NCBI GenBank assembly: GCA_937923255.1
Contig: CALAIL010000018.1
Span: 7,635 to 71,634 of the forward strand
DNA length: 64,000 bases
Source of the DNA: an uncultured Propionivibrio sp.
GTDB taxonomy: Bacteria > Pseudomonadota > Gammaproteobacteria > Burkholderiales > Rhodocyclaceae
Direction of reading: 5' to 3'
This document shows positions 52,767-63,926 of the stretch, in pieces. The translations under genes and the position numbers were made by a program. Each line of letters starts with the position of its first letter. The stretch's first letter is position 1. The notes beneath the pieces were generated by a model, which made no database searches, had not been told where the DNA came from, and worked only from the letters and a program-made list of their open reading frames with translations.

Positions 52767-53288
52767 ATCGCACAGCAAAAAACACAACGCATCAACGAAG
52801 AAATTACAGCCCCAGAAATCCGTCTGATCGGCGTGGAGGGCGAAGCGCTCGGCATCATGAGCGTGCGACAAGCGTTGTATCTAGCTGAAGAAGTCGGTAT
52901 TGATCTCGTAGAAATTGCTCCACTGGCGCAACCGCCCGTTTGCCGAATTATGGATTACGGCAAGTTCAAATACCAAGAGCAGAAACGCCAGCACGAACAG
53001 AAACTCAAGCAAAAGCAGATTCAGGTCAAAGAAGTCAAATTGCGCCCAGGAACTGACGAAAATGACTACCAGATCAAACTGCGCAACATGATTCGTTTTC
53101 TGCAAGACGGCGACAAAGTCAAAGCCACCTTGCGCTTTCGCGGGCGTGAAATGGCCCACCAAGACATCGGGATGCGTCAAATTGAACGGATCAAGGTCGA
53201 TTTACAGGACTATGCCAGTGTTGAGCAGATGCCTAAAATGGAAGGCCGTCAAATGGTGATGATTCTGGCGCCACTACGTAAAAAATAG
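52767..53288 (+). CDS. infC: Translation initiation factor IF-3, ATC start codon
   Basis: IF-3 keeps ribosomal subunits apart and checks the start codon. AGGAGG at 52753-52758 is followed eight bases later by ATC at 52767, and the reading [20 protein letters not shown] from there matches the IF-3 N-terminus. No ATG or GTG fits at this position; the next GTG is 22 codons downstream and would cut off conserved residues. In Escherichia coli infC starts with AUU, and IF-3 represses such non-AUG starts, so the gene is likely autoregulated in the same way. The 173-residue length is standard, with both IF-3 domains. Confidence 0.95.
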   Translation: MAQQKTQRINEEITAPEIRLIGVEGEALGIMSVRQALYLAEEVGIDLVEIAPLAQPPVCRIMDYGKFKYQEQKRQHEQKLKQKQIQVKEVKLRPGTDENDYQIKLRNMIRFLQDGDKVKATLRFRGREMAHQDIGMRQIERIKVDLQDYASVEQMPKMEGRQMVMILAPLRKK

Positions 53289-53450
53289 CAGTCGCAATAC
53301 GCGATCGTATATCTCATATGTAATATCGCAGCCCCCGCATTTTTACGTACAACACTGTAGAATTACAGTTTTACTTTTACTAAGTGGTGTCAGGTTAGCA
53401 AGTGCACCCGCCGGGAGCCACCTACCGCCATATTTAAAAAGGAGCATTCA

Positions 53451-53648
53451 ATGCCCAAAATGAAGACCAAAAGTGGCGCTAAAAAGCGTTTCAAGGTCAG
53501 CGCCAGCGGTCGCATCAAACGCGCGCAGGCATTTAAGCGTCACATCCTGACCAAAAAAACCACCAAAGGCAAGCGCCAGTTACGCGGCATGATCGGCGTT
53601 CATGAATCCGACAAGGCCTTGGTTCTCGCCATGATGCCTTACGCATAA
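53451..53648 (+). CDS. rpmI: 50S ribosomal protein L35
   Basis: The 65-residue basic protein starts [20 protein letters not shown] and keeps the [18 protein letters not shown] core. AAGGAG precedes the ATG. The 162-base gap after infC is long for this operon and AT-rich; it may hold a promoter or a leader for control by L20, but I cannot identify a defined structure. Confidence 0.97.
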   Translation: MPKMKTKSGAKKRFKVSASGRIKRAQAFKRHILTKKTTKGKRQLRGMIGVHESDKALVLAMMPYA

Positions 53649-53658
53649 GGAGACCGAT

Positions 53659-54018
53659 ATGCCCAGAGTTAAACGTGGAGTTACGGCGCGTGCGCGTCAC
53701 AAAAAGATTCTTGTTCAGGCCAAGGGTTATCGTGGCCGTCGGAAAAATGTTTACCGCATCGCCAAACAAGCGGTAATGAAAGCCGGCCAGTACCAGTATC
53801 GTGATCGCCGTCAAAGAAAACGTCAGTTCCGCACTTTGTGGATCGCGCGTATCAATGCCGCAGCACGCGAATTAGGTCTGAAGTACAGCACGCTGATGAA
53901 CGGCCTAAAGAAGGCGCAAATCGAAGTCGATCGCAAAGTATTGGCTGATCTTGCTGTCTTTGACAAACCGGCCTTCGCAGCACTTGCCAATCAGGCCAAG
54001 GCGCAGATTGCTTCCTGA
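53659..54018 (+). CDS. rplT: 50S ribosomal protein L20
   Basis: L20 is an early assembly protein of the large subunit and often represses its own operon. The 119 residues show [18 protein letters not shown], the basic N-terminal extension, and [20 protein letters not shown]. It follows rpmI by 10 bases and is followed by a strong terminator. Confidence 0.98.
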   Translation: MPRVKRGVTARARHKKILVQAKGYRGRRKNVYRIAKQAVMKAGQYQYRDRRQRKRQFRTLWIARINAAARELGLKYSTLMNGLKKAQIEVDRKVLADLAVFDKPAFAALANQAKAQIAS

Positions 54019-54033
54019 CTTGGCTGATACGAT

Positions 54034-55130
<1,097 letters not shown>

Positions 55131-55140
55131 TGGATTGCCC

Positions 55141-57513
55141 ATGAAATTCTCAGAATCCTGGCTTCGCAGCTTTGTCGACCCAAAAATTACCGGTGTCGAG
55201 TTTACACATCTGCTGACGATGGCCGGCCTTGAAGTTGAGGAAGAAGAAAGCGTTGCCCCCGCCTTCGAAGGCGTCATCGTCGCCCATGTACTGGAGGTCA
55301 CGAAGCATCCTGATGCGGACCGCCTCAACGTCTGCCGCGTCGACATCGGCGGAGAAATCAAACAAATCGTCTGCGGCGCACCTAATGTCGCGCCGGGAGT
55401 CAAAGTACCATGCGCTTTGCCGGGCGCTCACCTACCCGGTGACTTCAAAATCAAGATCGCCAAGGTGCGCGGCATCGAATCGAGCGGCATGCTTTGTTCG
55501 GCACGCGAGCTGGGTATTTCCGACGATGCCTCGGGCTTGCTGATCTTGCCAGCAGATGCGCCGGTTGGCGAAAATATCCGAACCTACCTTGATCTGGATG
55601 ACCGGTTGCTTACGCTCAAGCTGACGCCCAACCGAGCCGATTGCCTCTCTCTCCTCGGCGTTGCTCGTGAAGTGGCCGCCCTGACCGGCGCACCAATCAC
55701 CTATCCGGAGATCAACCCCGTCAAACCGGAAATCGACGCACAGCGTGCGATCGTGATTGATGCGCCTGGCGCCTGTCCGTTGTACTGCGGGCGTCTCATC
55801 GTCGGTGCCGACGCCAAAGCGCCGACGCCGGAGTGGATGAAACGCTGCCTGGAACGCTCGGGAATTCGCTCGATTTCTGCGCTCGTCGACGTTACCAACT
55901 ACGTCATGCTCGAACTTGGCCAGCCACTGCACGCTTTCGACAACGCCAAACTGCAAGGCGCTATTCATGCGCGCATGGCGCACGCCGGTGAAAAAATCCT
56001 GCTGCTCAACGAACAGACACTTGAATTGCAGGATGATGTGCTGCTCATTACTGATGAATGTCGCCCGCTCGCCGTCGCCGGCATCATGGGCGGTGAGGAA
56101 AGCGGCATTACGCCGGAAACACGCGAAATTTTCCTCGAATCCGCCTTCTTCGCACCTGCTGCCGTTGCTGGACGGGCACGCCGTTATGGCTTTAGTTCCG
56201 ATGCTTCATACCGCTTTGAACGCGGTGTCGACTTCGGTGGCGCGCGCCTCGCCCTCGAACGCGCCACACGATTGATTCTTGACATTTGTGGCGGACAGGC
56301 CGGTCCTATCAGCGAAGCAATGGCCACACTGCCCGCCCGGTCTCCCATCCGCCTACGTCCAGCGCGCGTCACCAAAGTACTGGGCATCGCTATTGCCGGA
56401 GAAGAAATTGGCAAGATTCTTCAGCGTCTAAACCTGCCATTCGTGCGTGATGGTGAAAATTTTACCGTCACGCCACCAAGTTACCGCTTTGATATCGAGA
56501 TTGAAGAAGACCTGATCGAAGAAATCGCCCGTATTCACGGTTACGACAGCATTCCTTCGCATATGCCACACGCGCGCCTGGCCATGTTGCCGCAAACAGA
56601 AAGTGTGCGCCCGCTGGCGCGCATCCGGCAAACCTTGGCCGATCGCGGCTTTCAGGAGGTTATTAATTACGCTTTTATCGACGAATCCTGGGAAACCGAC
56701 TTTGCGGCCAATGCCTCGCCTATCCGGCTTGCCAATCCAATCGCCAGCCAGATGAGCGTTATGCGCTCCACCCTCATTGGCGGTCTCGTTGCCAATGTCG
56801 TTACCAACCTCAGGCGCAAGCAAAATCGGGTTCGCCTCTTCGAAACCGGGCGTTGTTTCTTCCGCGATACCAACGGTACGCCAGTCGCCGGTTTTCGTCA
56901 GCCCTGGAAGCTTGCCGCCTTAGCTTACGGTGGCACATTACCCGAACAATGGGGAATGCCGACGCGCAATGTCGACTTCTTCGATCTCAAAGGGGAGCTT
57001 GAATTGCTACTGGCGCCCAAAACGGCGCGCTTTGAAGCCGCGACTCACCCTGCCCTGCACCCTGGCCGCTGCGCACGCATCGTTGTCGACGAGGCACCTG
57101 TCGGTTATTTGGGTGAGCTGCATCCACAATGGCAGCAAAAATACGACCTGCCACTTTCGCCCGTACTCTTTGAAATCGATTTGGATGTTCTCACCCAAAC
57201 CCGTCCGCCTCACTTCGCAGATATCTCTCAGCAGCCTGTCGTCGTACGAGATTTGGCTATTGTCGTCGATGGAAAGCTAGAGTTTCAGCAGATTCTCGAC
57301 GGTCTTCATGGCAAGTTGCCGCCGCTTATCCGTGAAATCCGCTTATTCGACGTGTATACCGGAAAAGGGATTGAGCAAGGAAAAAAAAGTCTTGCTTTCC
57401 GTATAGTTATGCAAGATACTGAACGTACTTTGCAAGATGCAGAGGTCGATGCCGCCATGCAAGAACTGACAGCTTGCCTACAACAAAACTGCGCCGCACA
57501 GCTCCGCGTCTAA
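55141..57513 (+). CDS. pheT: Phenylalanyl-tRNA synthetase beta subunit
   Basis: The beta subunit edits mischarged Tyr-tRNA and binds tRNA. The 790 residues begin MKFSESWLRSFVDPKITG, then an OB-fold tRNA-binding domain (about 40-150), B3/4 editing domain, B5 domain (about 400-470), the catalytic-like core and the C-terminal anticodon-binding FDX-ACB domain (from about 697). I take the ATG at 55141 by homology; an upstream in-frame start would overlap pheS. Confidence 0.97.
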   Translation: MKFSESWLRSFVDPKITGVEFTHLLTMAGLEVEEEESVAPAFEGVIVAHVLEVTKHPDADRLNVCRVDIGGEIKQIVCGAPNVAPGVKVPCALPGAHLPGDFKIKIAKVRGIESSGMLCSARELGISDDASGLLILPADAPVGENIRTYLDLDDRLLTLKLTPNRADCLSLLGVAREVAALTGAPITYPEINPVKPEIDAQRAIVIDAPGACPLYCGRLIVGADAKAPTPEWMKRCLERSGIRSISALVDVTNYVMLELGQPLHAFDNAKLQGAIHARMAHAGEKILLLNEQTLELQDDVLLITDECRPLAVAGIMGGEESGITPETREIFLESAFFAPAAVAGRARRYGFSSDASYRFERGVDFGGARLALERATRLILDICGGQAGPISEAMATLPARSPIRLRPARVTKVLGIAIAGEEIGKILQRLNLPFVRDGENFTVTPPSYRFDIEIEEDLIEEIARIHGYDSIPSHMPHARLAMLPQTESVRPLARIRQTLADRGFQEVINYAFIDESWETDFAANASPIRLANPIASQMSVMRSTLIGGLVANVVTNLRRKQNRVRLFETGRCFFRDTNGTPVAGFRQPWKLAALAYGGTLPEQWGMPTRNVDFFDLKGELELLLAPKTARFEAATHPALHPGRCARIVVDEAPVGYLGELHPQWQQKYDLPLSPVLFEIDLDVLTQTRPPHFADISQQPVVVRDLAIVVDGKLEFQQILDGLHGKLPPLIREIRLFDVYTGKGIEQGKKSLAFRIVMQDTERTLQDAEVDAAMQELTACLQQNCAAQLRV

Positions 57514-57525
57514 CAGGAAAACAAC

Positions 57526-57831
57526 ATGACACTGACCAAGGCAGAACTGGCTGATTTGCTGTTTGAAAAAGTTGGCCTCAACAAACGCGAAGCCAAAGAT
57601 ATGGTAGAGGCTTTCTTTGAAGAAATTCGCAATGCACTTGAGCGCGGCGACGGCGTCAAGATTTCCGGCTTCGGTAATTTTCAGCTGCGTGACAAGCCGC
57701 AACGTCCTGGACGCAACCCCAAAACAGGCGAAGAAATTCCGATTACTGCACGCCGCGTCGTCACTTTCCACGCCAGCCAAAAGCTAAAGAGTGAAGTGGA
57801 ATCTTCCTACCATGGGACTCAGCCATCTTAA
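57526..57831 (+). CDS. ihfA: Integration host factor alpha subunit
   Basis: IHF bends DNA at many promoters and recombination sites. The 101 residues are a typical HU/IHF fold: [28 protein letters not shown], the DNA-intercalating arm [21 protein letters not shown]. It lies 12 bases after pheT, the conserved pheST-ihfA order, and overlaps the regulator gene by 20 bases. Confidence 0.97.
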   Translation: MTLTKAELADLLFEKVGLNKREAKDMVEAFFEEIRNALERGDGVKISGFGNFQLRDKPQRPGRNPKTGEEIPITARRVVTFHASQKLKSEVESSYHGTQPS

Positions 57832-58183
57832 GGACGCCGGGAAAACACCACTCCCACCGATTCCCGCCAAGCGCTACTTTACGATTGGCGAGGTGAGCGA
57901 GCTGTGCGATGTCAAACCGCATGTACTGCGCTACTGGGAGCAGGAATTCGCCCAACTCAAACCTGTCAAGCGCCGCGGTAATCGCCGTTATTACCAGCAT
58001 CACGAAGTTTTACTTGTCCGCCGTATCCGCGAACTGCTCTATAACCAGGGATTTACGATCAATGGCGCACGCAGCCGGCTCGATGAAGCCGACAAAAACA
58101 AGTCAAATCCCTCCTCCATAACGCCAGAGGCTTTGGGCAAAACGTTGCGGAAAATTGCTGAACTTCTGAAAACTGATCCTTAA
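57812..58183 (+). CDS. MerR family transcriptional regulator
   Basis: The 123-residue protein has a winged-helix N-terminal region, [26 protein letters not shown], with RRGNRRYY as wing, followed by a short helical region. This small MerR type without a metal-binding Cys loop is regularly found after ihfA in proteobacteria; its ligand is unknown. I prefer the ATG at 57812; a GTG seven codons upstream is possible. A short hairpin GATCCTT/AAGGATC spans the stop codon at 58175-58197 but lacks a T-run. Confidence 0.88.
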   Translation: MGLSHLKDAGKTPLPPIPAKRYFTIGEVSELCDVKPHVLRYWEQEFAQLKPVKRRGNRRYYQHHEVLLVRRIRELLYNQGFTINGARSRLDEADKNKSNPSSITPEALGKTLRKIAELLKTDP

Positions 58184-58260
58184 CCTGCCCAAGGATCGGG
58201 TGAATATGTCCAGCCTTCATTGATTCCCACTTATTCATACTCCATCAGCAGAACATCGGT

Positions 58261-58266
58261 TATAAT
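58261..58266 (+). promoter_or_regulatory. Likely -10 element for tRNA-Pro
   Basis: A perfect TATAAT lies 11 bases before the tRNA-Pro gene. No consensus -35 hexamer is evident 16-18 bases upstream, so the call rests on the -10 sequence and position. Confidence 0.5.
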
Positions 58267-58275
58267 CCGCGCCTG

Positions 58276-58353
<78 letters not shown>

Positions 58354-58708
58354 TTAAATCATTCCAGAAGAGATAATACGATACCCACTCCTCCTGGCCT
58401 CAAGTGGGACGTTTGTTTTCCAGGCTTGCCATCAAAATACAAAACTATCCGCTATCGCCGGATATGCTCTGGGGAGGACACAAGGCCGCAGAGGAAAAAG
58501 TTAATTATTGATGGCTGATTACTGTCCTATGATGCTTCTCAGTAGCTTAATCATTAAAAATACAGATTCGTCCCACGCCCTCTTTAACCGGAATACATCT
58601 TGGCAGCACTAGTGTTTTTGCATAAACTCCTGTTTGCCTAATCCATACATCCGCGCAAAACCACAGCGGGTTTTCCAGACATTAATTTATCCCAAGGAGA
58701 AAAATGCC
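58354..58708. other. Intergenic region between tRNA-Pro and the DUF3761 gene
   Basis: No gene or strong structure is visible in these 355 bases. A short open frame near the tRNA has no ribosome binding site. The AT-rich part from about 58500 to 58630 probably holds the promoter of the downstream secreted protein gene. Confidence 0.4.
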
Positions 58709-59203
58709 ATGAGAAAAAACTTGTTTCCTGTCCTGCTCATCGCTGGCTTCTTTACCGGCACATCTTTCGCACAAGCGCCGGCAGACGCCCCCGCCAATGC
58801 AACGGGATTATGCAAGGACGGCACCTATTACACGGGGAAGAATAAACAAGGCGCCTGCCGCGGACACAAGGGCATACAGACATGGTATGGCGCAAGCGCA
58901 AACACCAGCCCAACCGATCCGGCCAGTCAAGCTACTCCGCCTGCATCCCCCGCTCCCGGTGCCACTCCCAGTCCCAATGCGTCATCGGCCACCACCACTC
59001 CGCAGACAAATACTGCACAGCAGGCAACGGCAGCAGGCGCACCCGCCGCCCCCGGCATGGTTTGGGCCAACGCGACGAAAAAAATCTACCACTGCCCGAA
59101 TACGCGCTGGTACGGCAAGACCAAACAAGGGGAATACATGACCGAAGCCGATGCGAAAGCAAAAGGCTTCCAGCCTAATCGCGGCAAAGCCTGCGCCGAC
59201 TAA
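58709..59203 (+). CDS. Exported DUF3761-type protein, unknown function
   Basis: The 164-residue protein starts with a signal peptide, MRKNLFPVLLIAGFF, with a likely cut at SFA-QAP. A first small domain, LCKDGTYYTGKNKQGACRGH (about 33-52), matches DUF3761. A Pro/Ala/Thr/Ser-rich linker of about 55 residues follows, and a second domain (KIYHCPNTRWYGKTKQGEYM) ends with a Cys. The pair of Cys in each domain could form disulfides. I use the ATG at 58709, after AAGGAG, because the signal peptide starts there. The surface or periplasmic role is unknown. Confidence 0.8.
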   Translation: MRKNLFPVLLIAGFFTGTSFAQAPADAPANATGLCKDGTYYTGKNKQGACRGHKGIQTWYGASANTSPTDPASQATPPASPAPGATPSPNASSATTTPQTNTAQQATAAGAPAAPGMVWANATKKIYHCPNTRWYGKTKQGEYMTEADAKAKGFQPNRGKACAD

Positions 59204-59286
59204 AAAGTTGGCAGGCAAAGGTGAAGCCGGCTCATTCCACCATGCGTAGTCAGCTACGCCTGTAATGAGTTAGCAGAAGTTATCAG

Positions 59287-59312
59287 GGCGGGCGGCTTGC
59301 CCGCCAATTTTA
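59287..59312 (+). terminator. Probable terminator after the DUF3761 gene
   Basis: GGCGGGC at 59287-59293 pairs perfectly with GCCCGCC at 59299-59305 over a five-base loop, followed by AATTTTATT. The T-run is interrupted, so strength is uncertain. It lies 84 bases after the stop codon. Confidence 0.6.
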
Positions 59313-59704
59313 TTCCTAGCCTCAATCCACCTTACGGCATTTGCCTTATTCTCCGTGTTGCGGGAACAGACTAGATCTAAACTGGCCTTCTCAAGCCGAA
59401 AGACTGTTCCCTGCGCCAGCGGAGAATAACGGAAAACCCCATGTGCCGCAGAGACGGCATATCGTTCCACAAAATGCCGTAAACACTGGATGACAGAGAA
59501 GTCAGTTAGCGGCGCGTTTATAGTTGAAAAGAATTGAAGAAGGCGGCCCGAAAACCTTTATTTTACCTGGGGTTGGGGCCTGCTCTGTCACTGCCGGCAT
59601 CTGGCTGCATTGCGTGTTAAGCGCGGCGGCGTTTGCATGCGGTGGGCTGAGCGTCTGTGGCGTTCAAACGTCCGTGACGGATGCCCATCCGCAGTAGCTG
59701 CCCG
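59313..59704. other. Non-coding stretch before repeat locus D
   Basis: I find no supported gene here. A 66-codon minus-strand open frame at 59270-59470 has no recognisable similarity or ribosome binding site. The composition is mixed and not clearly foreign. Confidence 0.35.
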
Positions 59705-59828
59705 GAAGCCCGCGTCTTTTGGGCGTTTCAGACAAGGTAGCCCTGGAACCCGCGCCAATTGGGCATTTCAGATAGGGTAGCGCTAAAACTCACGTTAATT
59801 AAGCATTTGCAGGCATATTCTCAAAAAA
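59705..59828 (+). repeat. Convergent-junction repeat, locus D (40-bp period)
   Basis: Three copies with a 40-base period start at 59709, 59749 and 59789, reading CCCGCGTCTTTTGGGCGTTT, CCCGCGCCAATTGGGCATTT and a more decayed CTCACGTTAATTAAGCATTT. They point away from the DUF3761 gene. No clear inverted copy on the lolD side is seen. Same family as the arrays at 9340, 10911 and 30313. Confidence 0.7.
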
Positions 59829-59950
59829 CCTTTATAGCTTTTTGGGAACATCTAATACGGCAAGGCGGCGCAATACTGCGATCAATTTTCAAGCGTCCGA
59901 CAATATAGATAGAGGACGCCCTTTTGTTTTTGCCGTCTCTGAATCAAGCC

Positions 59951-60658
59951 TCAGCACAACGACGCATTATGCAGCACGCCATCGCACAAGGTTAAGATAC
60001 GGTCGGCGCGGCCGGCGAGCGCCGTATCGTGGGTGACAATGATAAAACTCGTCCGGCGCGATCGGTTCAGCGTCAGCATCAGTTCAAACACACTTTCGGC
60101 GGTCTGTCGGTCCAGATTGCCGGTCGGCTCATCAGCCAACACGCAGGCCGGCTCGGTTACCAACGCACGCGCAATAGCCGCCCGCTGCCGCTCCCCGCCG
60201 GAAAGCTCTGAGGGCGTATGGTCCAGGCGATGCGCCAGCCCGACCTCCGTTAATATCGCCGCCGCACGCGCTTCCGCCTCGCTTTTTTCCGCACGCCGGA
60301 TCATCAGCGGCATCGCCACATTTTCCAGCGCGCTGAATTCGGGCAGCAGATGATGGAACTGGTAAACGAAACCCAGATGACGGTTGCGCAGCTCACCGCG
60401 TTCGGCATCGCCAATCGTAGCCAGATTTTTGCCCATCAAGGCGATTTCGCCGCCACTCGGCGTATCGAGGCCACCAAGCAGATGCAGCAGCGTACTTTTA
60501 CCCGATCCAGAAGCGCCAACGATCGCCACACGTTCGCCCGCTGCCACGGCAAGATCGACACCGCTCAACACCGGCACCTTATTGGCCGCGCCAGCGCCTT
60601 CGCGGAATACCTTGCGCAGTCCGCGGCAGGCCAATACGACGTTCTCGACCTTACTCAT
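59951..60658 (-). CDS. lolD: Lipoprotein-releasing system ATP-binding protein
   Basis: LolD powers release of lipoproteins from the inner membrane to LolA. The 235-residue ABC ATPase has Walker [12 protein letters not shown], the LolD-type Q-loop region [21 protein letters not shown], signature [15 protein letters not shown] and Walker [13 protein letters not shown]. It overlaps lolC by eight bases. Confidence 0.96.
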   Translation of the reverse strand: MSKVENVVLACRGLRKVFREGAGAANKVPVLSGVDLAVAAGERVAIVGASGSGKSTLLHLLGGLDTPSGGEIALMGKNLATIGDAERGELRNRHLGFVYQFHHLLPEFSALENVAMPLMIRRAEKSEAEARAAAILTEVGLAHRLDHTPSELSGGERQRAAIARALVTEPACVLADEPTGNLDRQTAESVFELMLTLNRSRRTSFIIVTHDTALAGRADRILTLCDGVLHNASLC

Positions 60659-61898
60659 AACGCAGCGCCTCTGCCGGATTGACGCGCGAAGCGCGCCAAC
60701 TGGGATACAACGTCGCCACCAGCGACAGGATAAAGGAAACGCCCGTCACGGTCGTCACATCACGCCATTGCAGTTCGGAAGGCAGACTGGGGATGTAATA
60801 CACCTGCTTGTCGAACAGTTGCGTACCGAGCACGCGCTCGATAAACGGCACGACCACATCGATATTGAGCGCCAGCGTCACACCGCCAACGACGCCGAGT
60901 CCCAGGCCGATAAAGCCGATCAACGCACCCTGGACGATAAAGATGCCCATGATGCTGTGCGGGCTGGCACCCAATGTGCGCAAAATGGCAATATCCGCCT
61001 GCTTGTCGGTCACCGCCATGACCAGTGTCGAAACGATATTGAACGCAGCGACGGCAACGATCAACGAAAGAATGATGAACATCATGTTTTTCTCAATTTG
61101 CACGGCGCGGAAGAAATTTGCATGACTCTGCGTCCAGTCGCTGATATAGGCCGGCGTATTGAGCGTATTCGCCAGCTGGCGCACCACGCGCGGCGCCATG
61201 AACAGGTCATCGAGCTTCAGACGCACGCCGGAAACGCGGTCATCGAGCCGATACAATAGCTGCGCATCTTCCATGCGGATCAAGGCCATTCCGCTGTCGT
61301 ACTCGAACATGCCCACTTCAAAAATACCGCTCACGGTAAACGTCTTCAGACGCGGCAGGACACCGGCGGGCGTCACCACGCCCTGCGGCGCGATCACCGT
61401 CACCTTGTCACCAACAAAAACGCCCAATGCGCGCGCCAGTTCGCTGCCCAGCACAACATTGAACGAACCCGGCGTCAGCGACTCGAGCGTTCCTTCCTTC
61501 ATATGCGGCCTAAAATCGGCCACCTTGTCTTCCAGCTCGGGCAAAATGCCGCGCACTATCGCGCCGCGCACCGACTGGCCGGAAGAAAGCATTCCCTGCG
61601 CCTGCACATAAGGCGCAGCCGCCAGCACATGCGGCTGTCCGGACGCCTGCGCCGCCACTGCCTCCCAGCCGGTCATATCACCATTGGCTCCGCTGATCTG
61701 GATATGCGAGACAACCGCCAGGATGCGACCACGCAGCTCGCTCTGGAAGCCATTCATCACCGACAGCACGACGATCAGCGCCGTCACCCCCAGCGCAATG
61801 CCAAGCATCGAGATCAGCGAGATGAAGGAAATAAAATGGTTACGCCGCTTGGCGCGCGTGTAGCGCAAACCAATGGCCAATTCATAAGGCAATGCCAT
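60651..61898 (-). CDS. lolC: Lipoprotein-releasing permease LolC/E family
   Basis: The 415-residue permease has an N-terminal membrane helix after [20 protein letters not shown], a large periplasmic domain (about 45-260) and three C-terminal helices, the FtsX/LolE topology, ending [10 protein letters not shown] take the ATG at 61898, where homology begins, over a 20-codon upstream extension. Only one permease gene is present next to lolD, so it may work as a homodimer or pair with a partner elsewhere. It is divergent from recJ with a 174-base gap. Confidence 0.92.
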   Translation of the reverse strand: MALPYELAIGLRYTRAKRRNHFISFISLISMLGIALGVTALIVVLSVMNGFQSELRGRILAVVSHIQISGANGDMTGWEAVAAQASGQPHVLAAAPYVQAQGMLSSGQSVRGAIVRGILPELEDKVADFRPHMKEGTLESLTPGSFNVVLGSELARALGVFVGDKVTVIAPQGVVTPAGVLPRLKTFTVSGIFEVGMFEYDSGMALIRMEDAQLLYRLDDRVSGVRLKLDDLFMAPRVVRQLANTLNTPAYISDWTQSHANFFRAVQIEKNMMFIILSLIVAVAAFNIVSTLVMAVTDKQADIAILRTLGASPHSIMGIFIVQGALIGFIGLGLGVVGGVTLALNIDVVVPFIERVLGTQLFDKQVYYIPSLPSELQWRDVTTVTGVSFILSLVATLYPSWRASRVNPAEALRYE

Positions 61899-62072
61899 AT
61901 TCTGTGCGGTATCTGCGCGGTGGCCCGATGAAAGATGAACAAGGCGCCTATAGTACACTTTTCCGCACCCTTTACCGGTGCCTGCGGCCTGCGGCCTTCC
62001 ACAAATTTAAAGCGCAGCAGGCCGCCGGCCGCACCGATGAACCACGACACGCAATAACGCGCAAATAAAACG

Positions 62073-63926
62073 ATGACTCCATCCGACTCGAACGCCTTTG
62101 ACGCCCACAACACACATTCCACCCGCCTGAGCGCCCGCCGCGCATCGCCGCGCAGCCAGTGGCAGCTCGAACAGGACGGCGTGCATCCCCTGCTGGCGCG
62201 CCTGTACGCCGCGCGCGGCATCGCCGGCCGTAACGAACTCGATTACGGCCTCGCCGCACTACTGCCGCCCGAACGCCTGACCCATGCGGCCGACGCCGCC
62301 GTACTGCTCGCCGATGCCATCGAGGCACAGGCAAAAATCCTCATCGTTGCCGACTACGATTGCGACGGCGCCACGGCCTGCGCCGTCGGCATCCGTGCCT
62401 TACAGGCGCTGGCCGGCGCGCAAGGCGTTCATGTCGATTACCTGGTGCCCAGCCGTTTTACCGATGGCTACGGCCTGACGCCGCCGCTCGCCGACCTGGC
62501 AGCAGCGCGCGGCTGCGAACTGCTCGTGACCGTCGATAACGGCATCGCCAGCCTCGACGGCATCGCCCGCGCCCGGGAACTTGGCATGACGACACTGATC
62601 ACCGACCATCACCTGCCCGGCGCAACCCTGCCCGAGGCTGACTGCATCGTCAATCCGAATCAGCCGGGCTGTGATTTCCCAAGCAAGAGCCTGGCCGGCG
62701 TCGGCGTCATCTTCTACGTCATGCTGGCGCTGCGCGCCGAACTGCGCGCGCGCGGGCACTTTGCCGACGGCAGCGAGCCGAACCTCGCATCGTTGCTCGA
62801 TCTCGTCGCACTCGGCACCGTCGCTGATGTCGTCCCGCTCGACCACAACAACCGCCTCCTTGTACACCAAGGATTAAAGCGTATCCGCGCAGGCAGACTG
62901 ACGCCCGGCCTGCGCGCGCTGCTCCGCGCTGCCGGCCGCGACCCGGCACGGGCTACGGCGTTCGACCTCGGCTTCGTCGCTGGACCCCGCCTCAACGCCG
63001 CCGGCCGTCTGGCCGACATGTCGACCGGCATCGAAACCCTGCTCACCAACGACGAAGCTTACGCCCTCAATCTGGCGCAACAGCTCGACGCCTACAATCG
63101 GGAGCGCAAAACCATCGAAGCCGGCATGCAGGAACAGGCGATGCGCGCCCTCGCCGGAATGGCGGATTCAGCCTATGCGGACGGCGGCACGGAAGCAACC
63201 GACGAGGCCGCCATCGCGCTCTTTGACCCCGCTTGGCATCAAGGCGTCATCGGCATCCTGGCCGCGCGCATCAAGGAACAGCGCCATCGGCCGGTATTCG
63301 TCTTTGCGCGCAGCGAAGGACAGCGACCTGACCGGGGTGAAGATTCTGAAAACTCAGTGCCCGCTGCCGACGCGCCTGCCGCCGACAGCGAACTGAAAGG
63401 CTCCGGCCGCTCGATTCCTAGCCTGCACCTGCGCGATGCCCTCGACCTGATCGACAAACGCGCGCCCGGCCTGCTCAAGCGTTTTGGCGGGCACGCCATG
63501 GCCGCTGGCGCAAGCATCATGGAGGCGGATTTCCCCCGCTTCCGGGCATGTCTGGTCGACGTGGCCCGTGAACTGCTCGACCCCGCCGCGCTGACCCGCA
63601 CGCTGGAAACCGACGGCGCGCTGGAAACGGGCTATCTGTCGCTCGAAACGGCGAAAATGCTGGATGAAGAAGTCTGGGGACAAAGCTTTCCGCCGCCGCT
63701 ATTTGCCGACGAATTCGTCGTCGAACACCAACGTCTGCTCAAAGACAGGCACCTAAAGCTGCGTTTGCGCAAGGGCGCGGCGCTGTTCGACGCCATCTGC
63801 TTCAACTTCAGCGATGCCGTCCACGGCACGATTCGCGCCGTTTACCGGCTATCCATCAACGAATTCAACGGCGTGCAGAACCTGCAACTGGTCATCGAAT
63901 ATCTCGAAAACACGGGTAAAGCCTGA
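62073..63926 (+). CDS. recJ: Single-stranded-DNA exonuclease RecJ
   Basis: RecJ degrades single-stranded DNA 5' to 3' in recombination and mismatch repair. The 617 residues carry the DHH phosphoesterase motifs VADYDCDGATAC (92-103), VDNG (154-157) and TDHHLPG (177-183), the central VALGTVADVVPL, and the DHHA1 motif RFGGHAMAAG (470-479), then the OB-like domain. It is about 40 residues longer than usual, partly due to a Ser/Asp/Ala-rich insertion at about 413-439 between the two catalytic halves. Confidence 0.96.
   Translation: MTPSDSNAFDAHNTHSTRLSARRASPRSQWQLEQDGVHPLLARLYAARGIAGRNELDYGLAALLPPERLTHAADAAVLLADAIEAQAKILIVADYDCDGATACAVGIRALQALAGAQGVHVDYLVPSRFTDGYGLTPPLADLAAARGCELLVTVDNGIASLDGIARARELGMTTLITDHHLPGATLPEADCIVNPNQPGCDFPSKSLAGVGVIFYVMLALRAELRARGHFADGSEPNLASLLDLVALGTVADVVPLDHNNRLLVHQGLKRIRAGRLTPGLRALLRAAGRDPARATAFDLGFVAGPRLNAAGRLADMSTGIETLLTNDEAYALNLAQQLDAYNRERKTIEAGMQEQAMRALAGMADSAYADGGTEATDEAAIALFDPAWHQGVIGILAARIKEQRHRPVFVFARSEGQRPDRGEDSENSVPAADAPAADSELKGSGRSIPSLHLRDALDLIDKRAPGLLKRFGGHAMAAGASIMEADFPRFRACLVDVARELLDPAALTRTLETDGALETGYLSLETAKMLDEEVWGQSFPPPLFADEFVVEHQRLLKDRHLKLRLRKGAALFDAICFNFSDAVHGTIRAVYRLSINEFNGVQNLQLVIEYLENTGKA

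Noticed and set aside
53289..53450. L20 leader pseudoknot upstream of rpmI
   Set aside because: The gap is AT-rich and long enough, but I could not find a convincing pairing that mimics the rRNA binding site.
59270..59470. 66-codon minus-strand frame upstream of repeat locus D
   Set aside because: No ribosome binding site, no recognisable similarity, and it overlaps a likely terminator.
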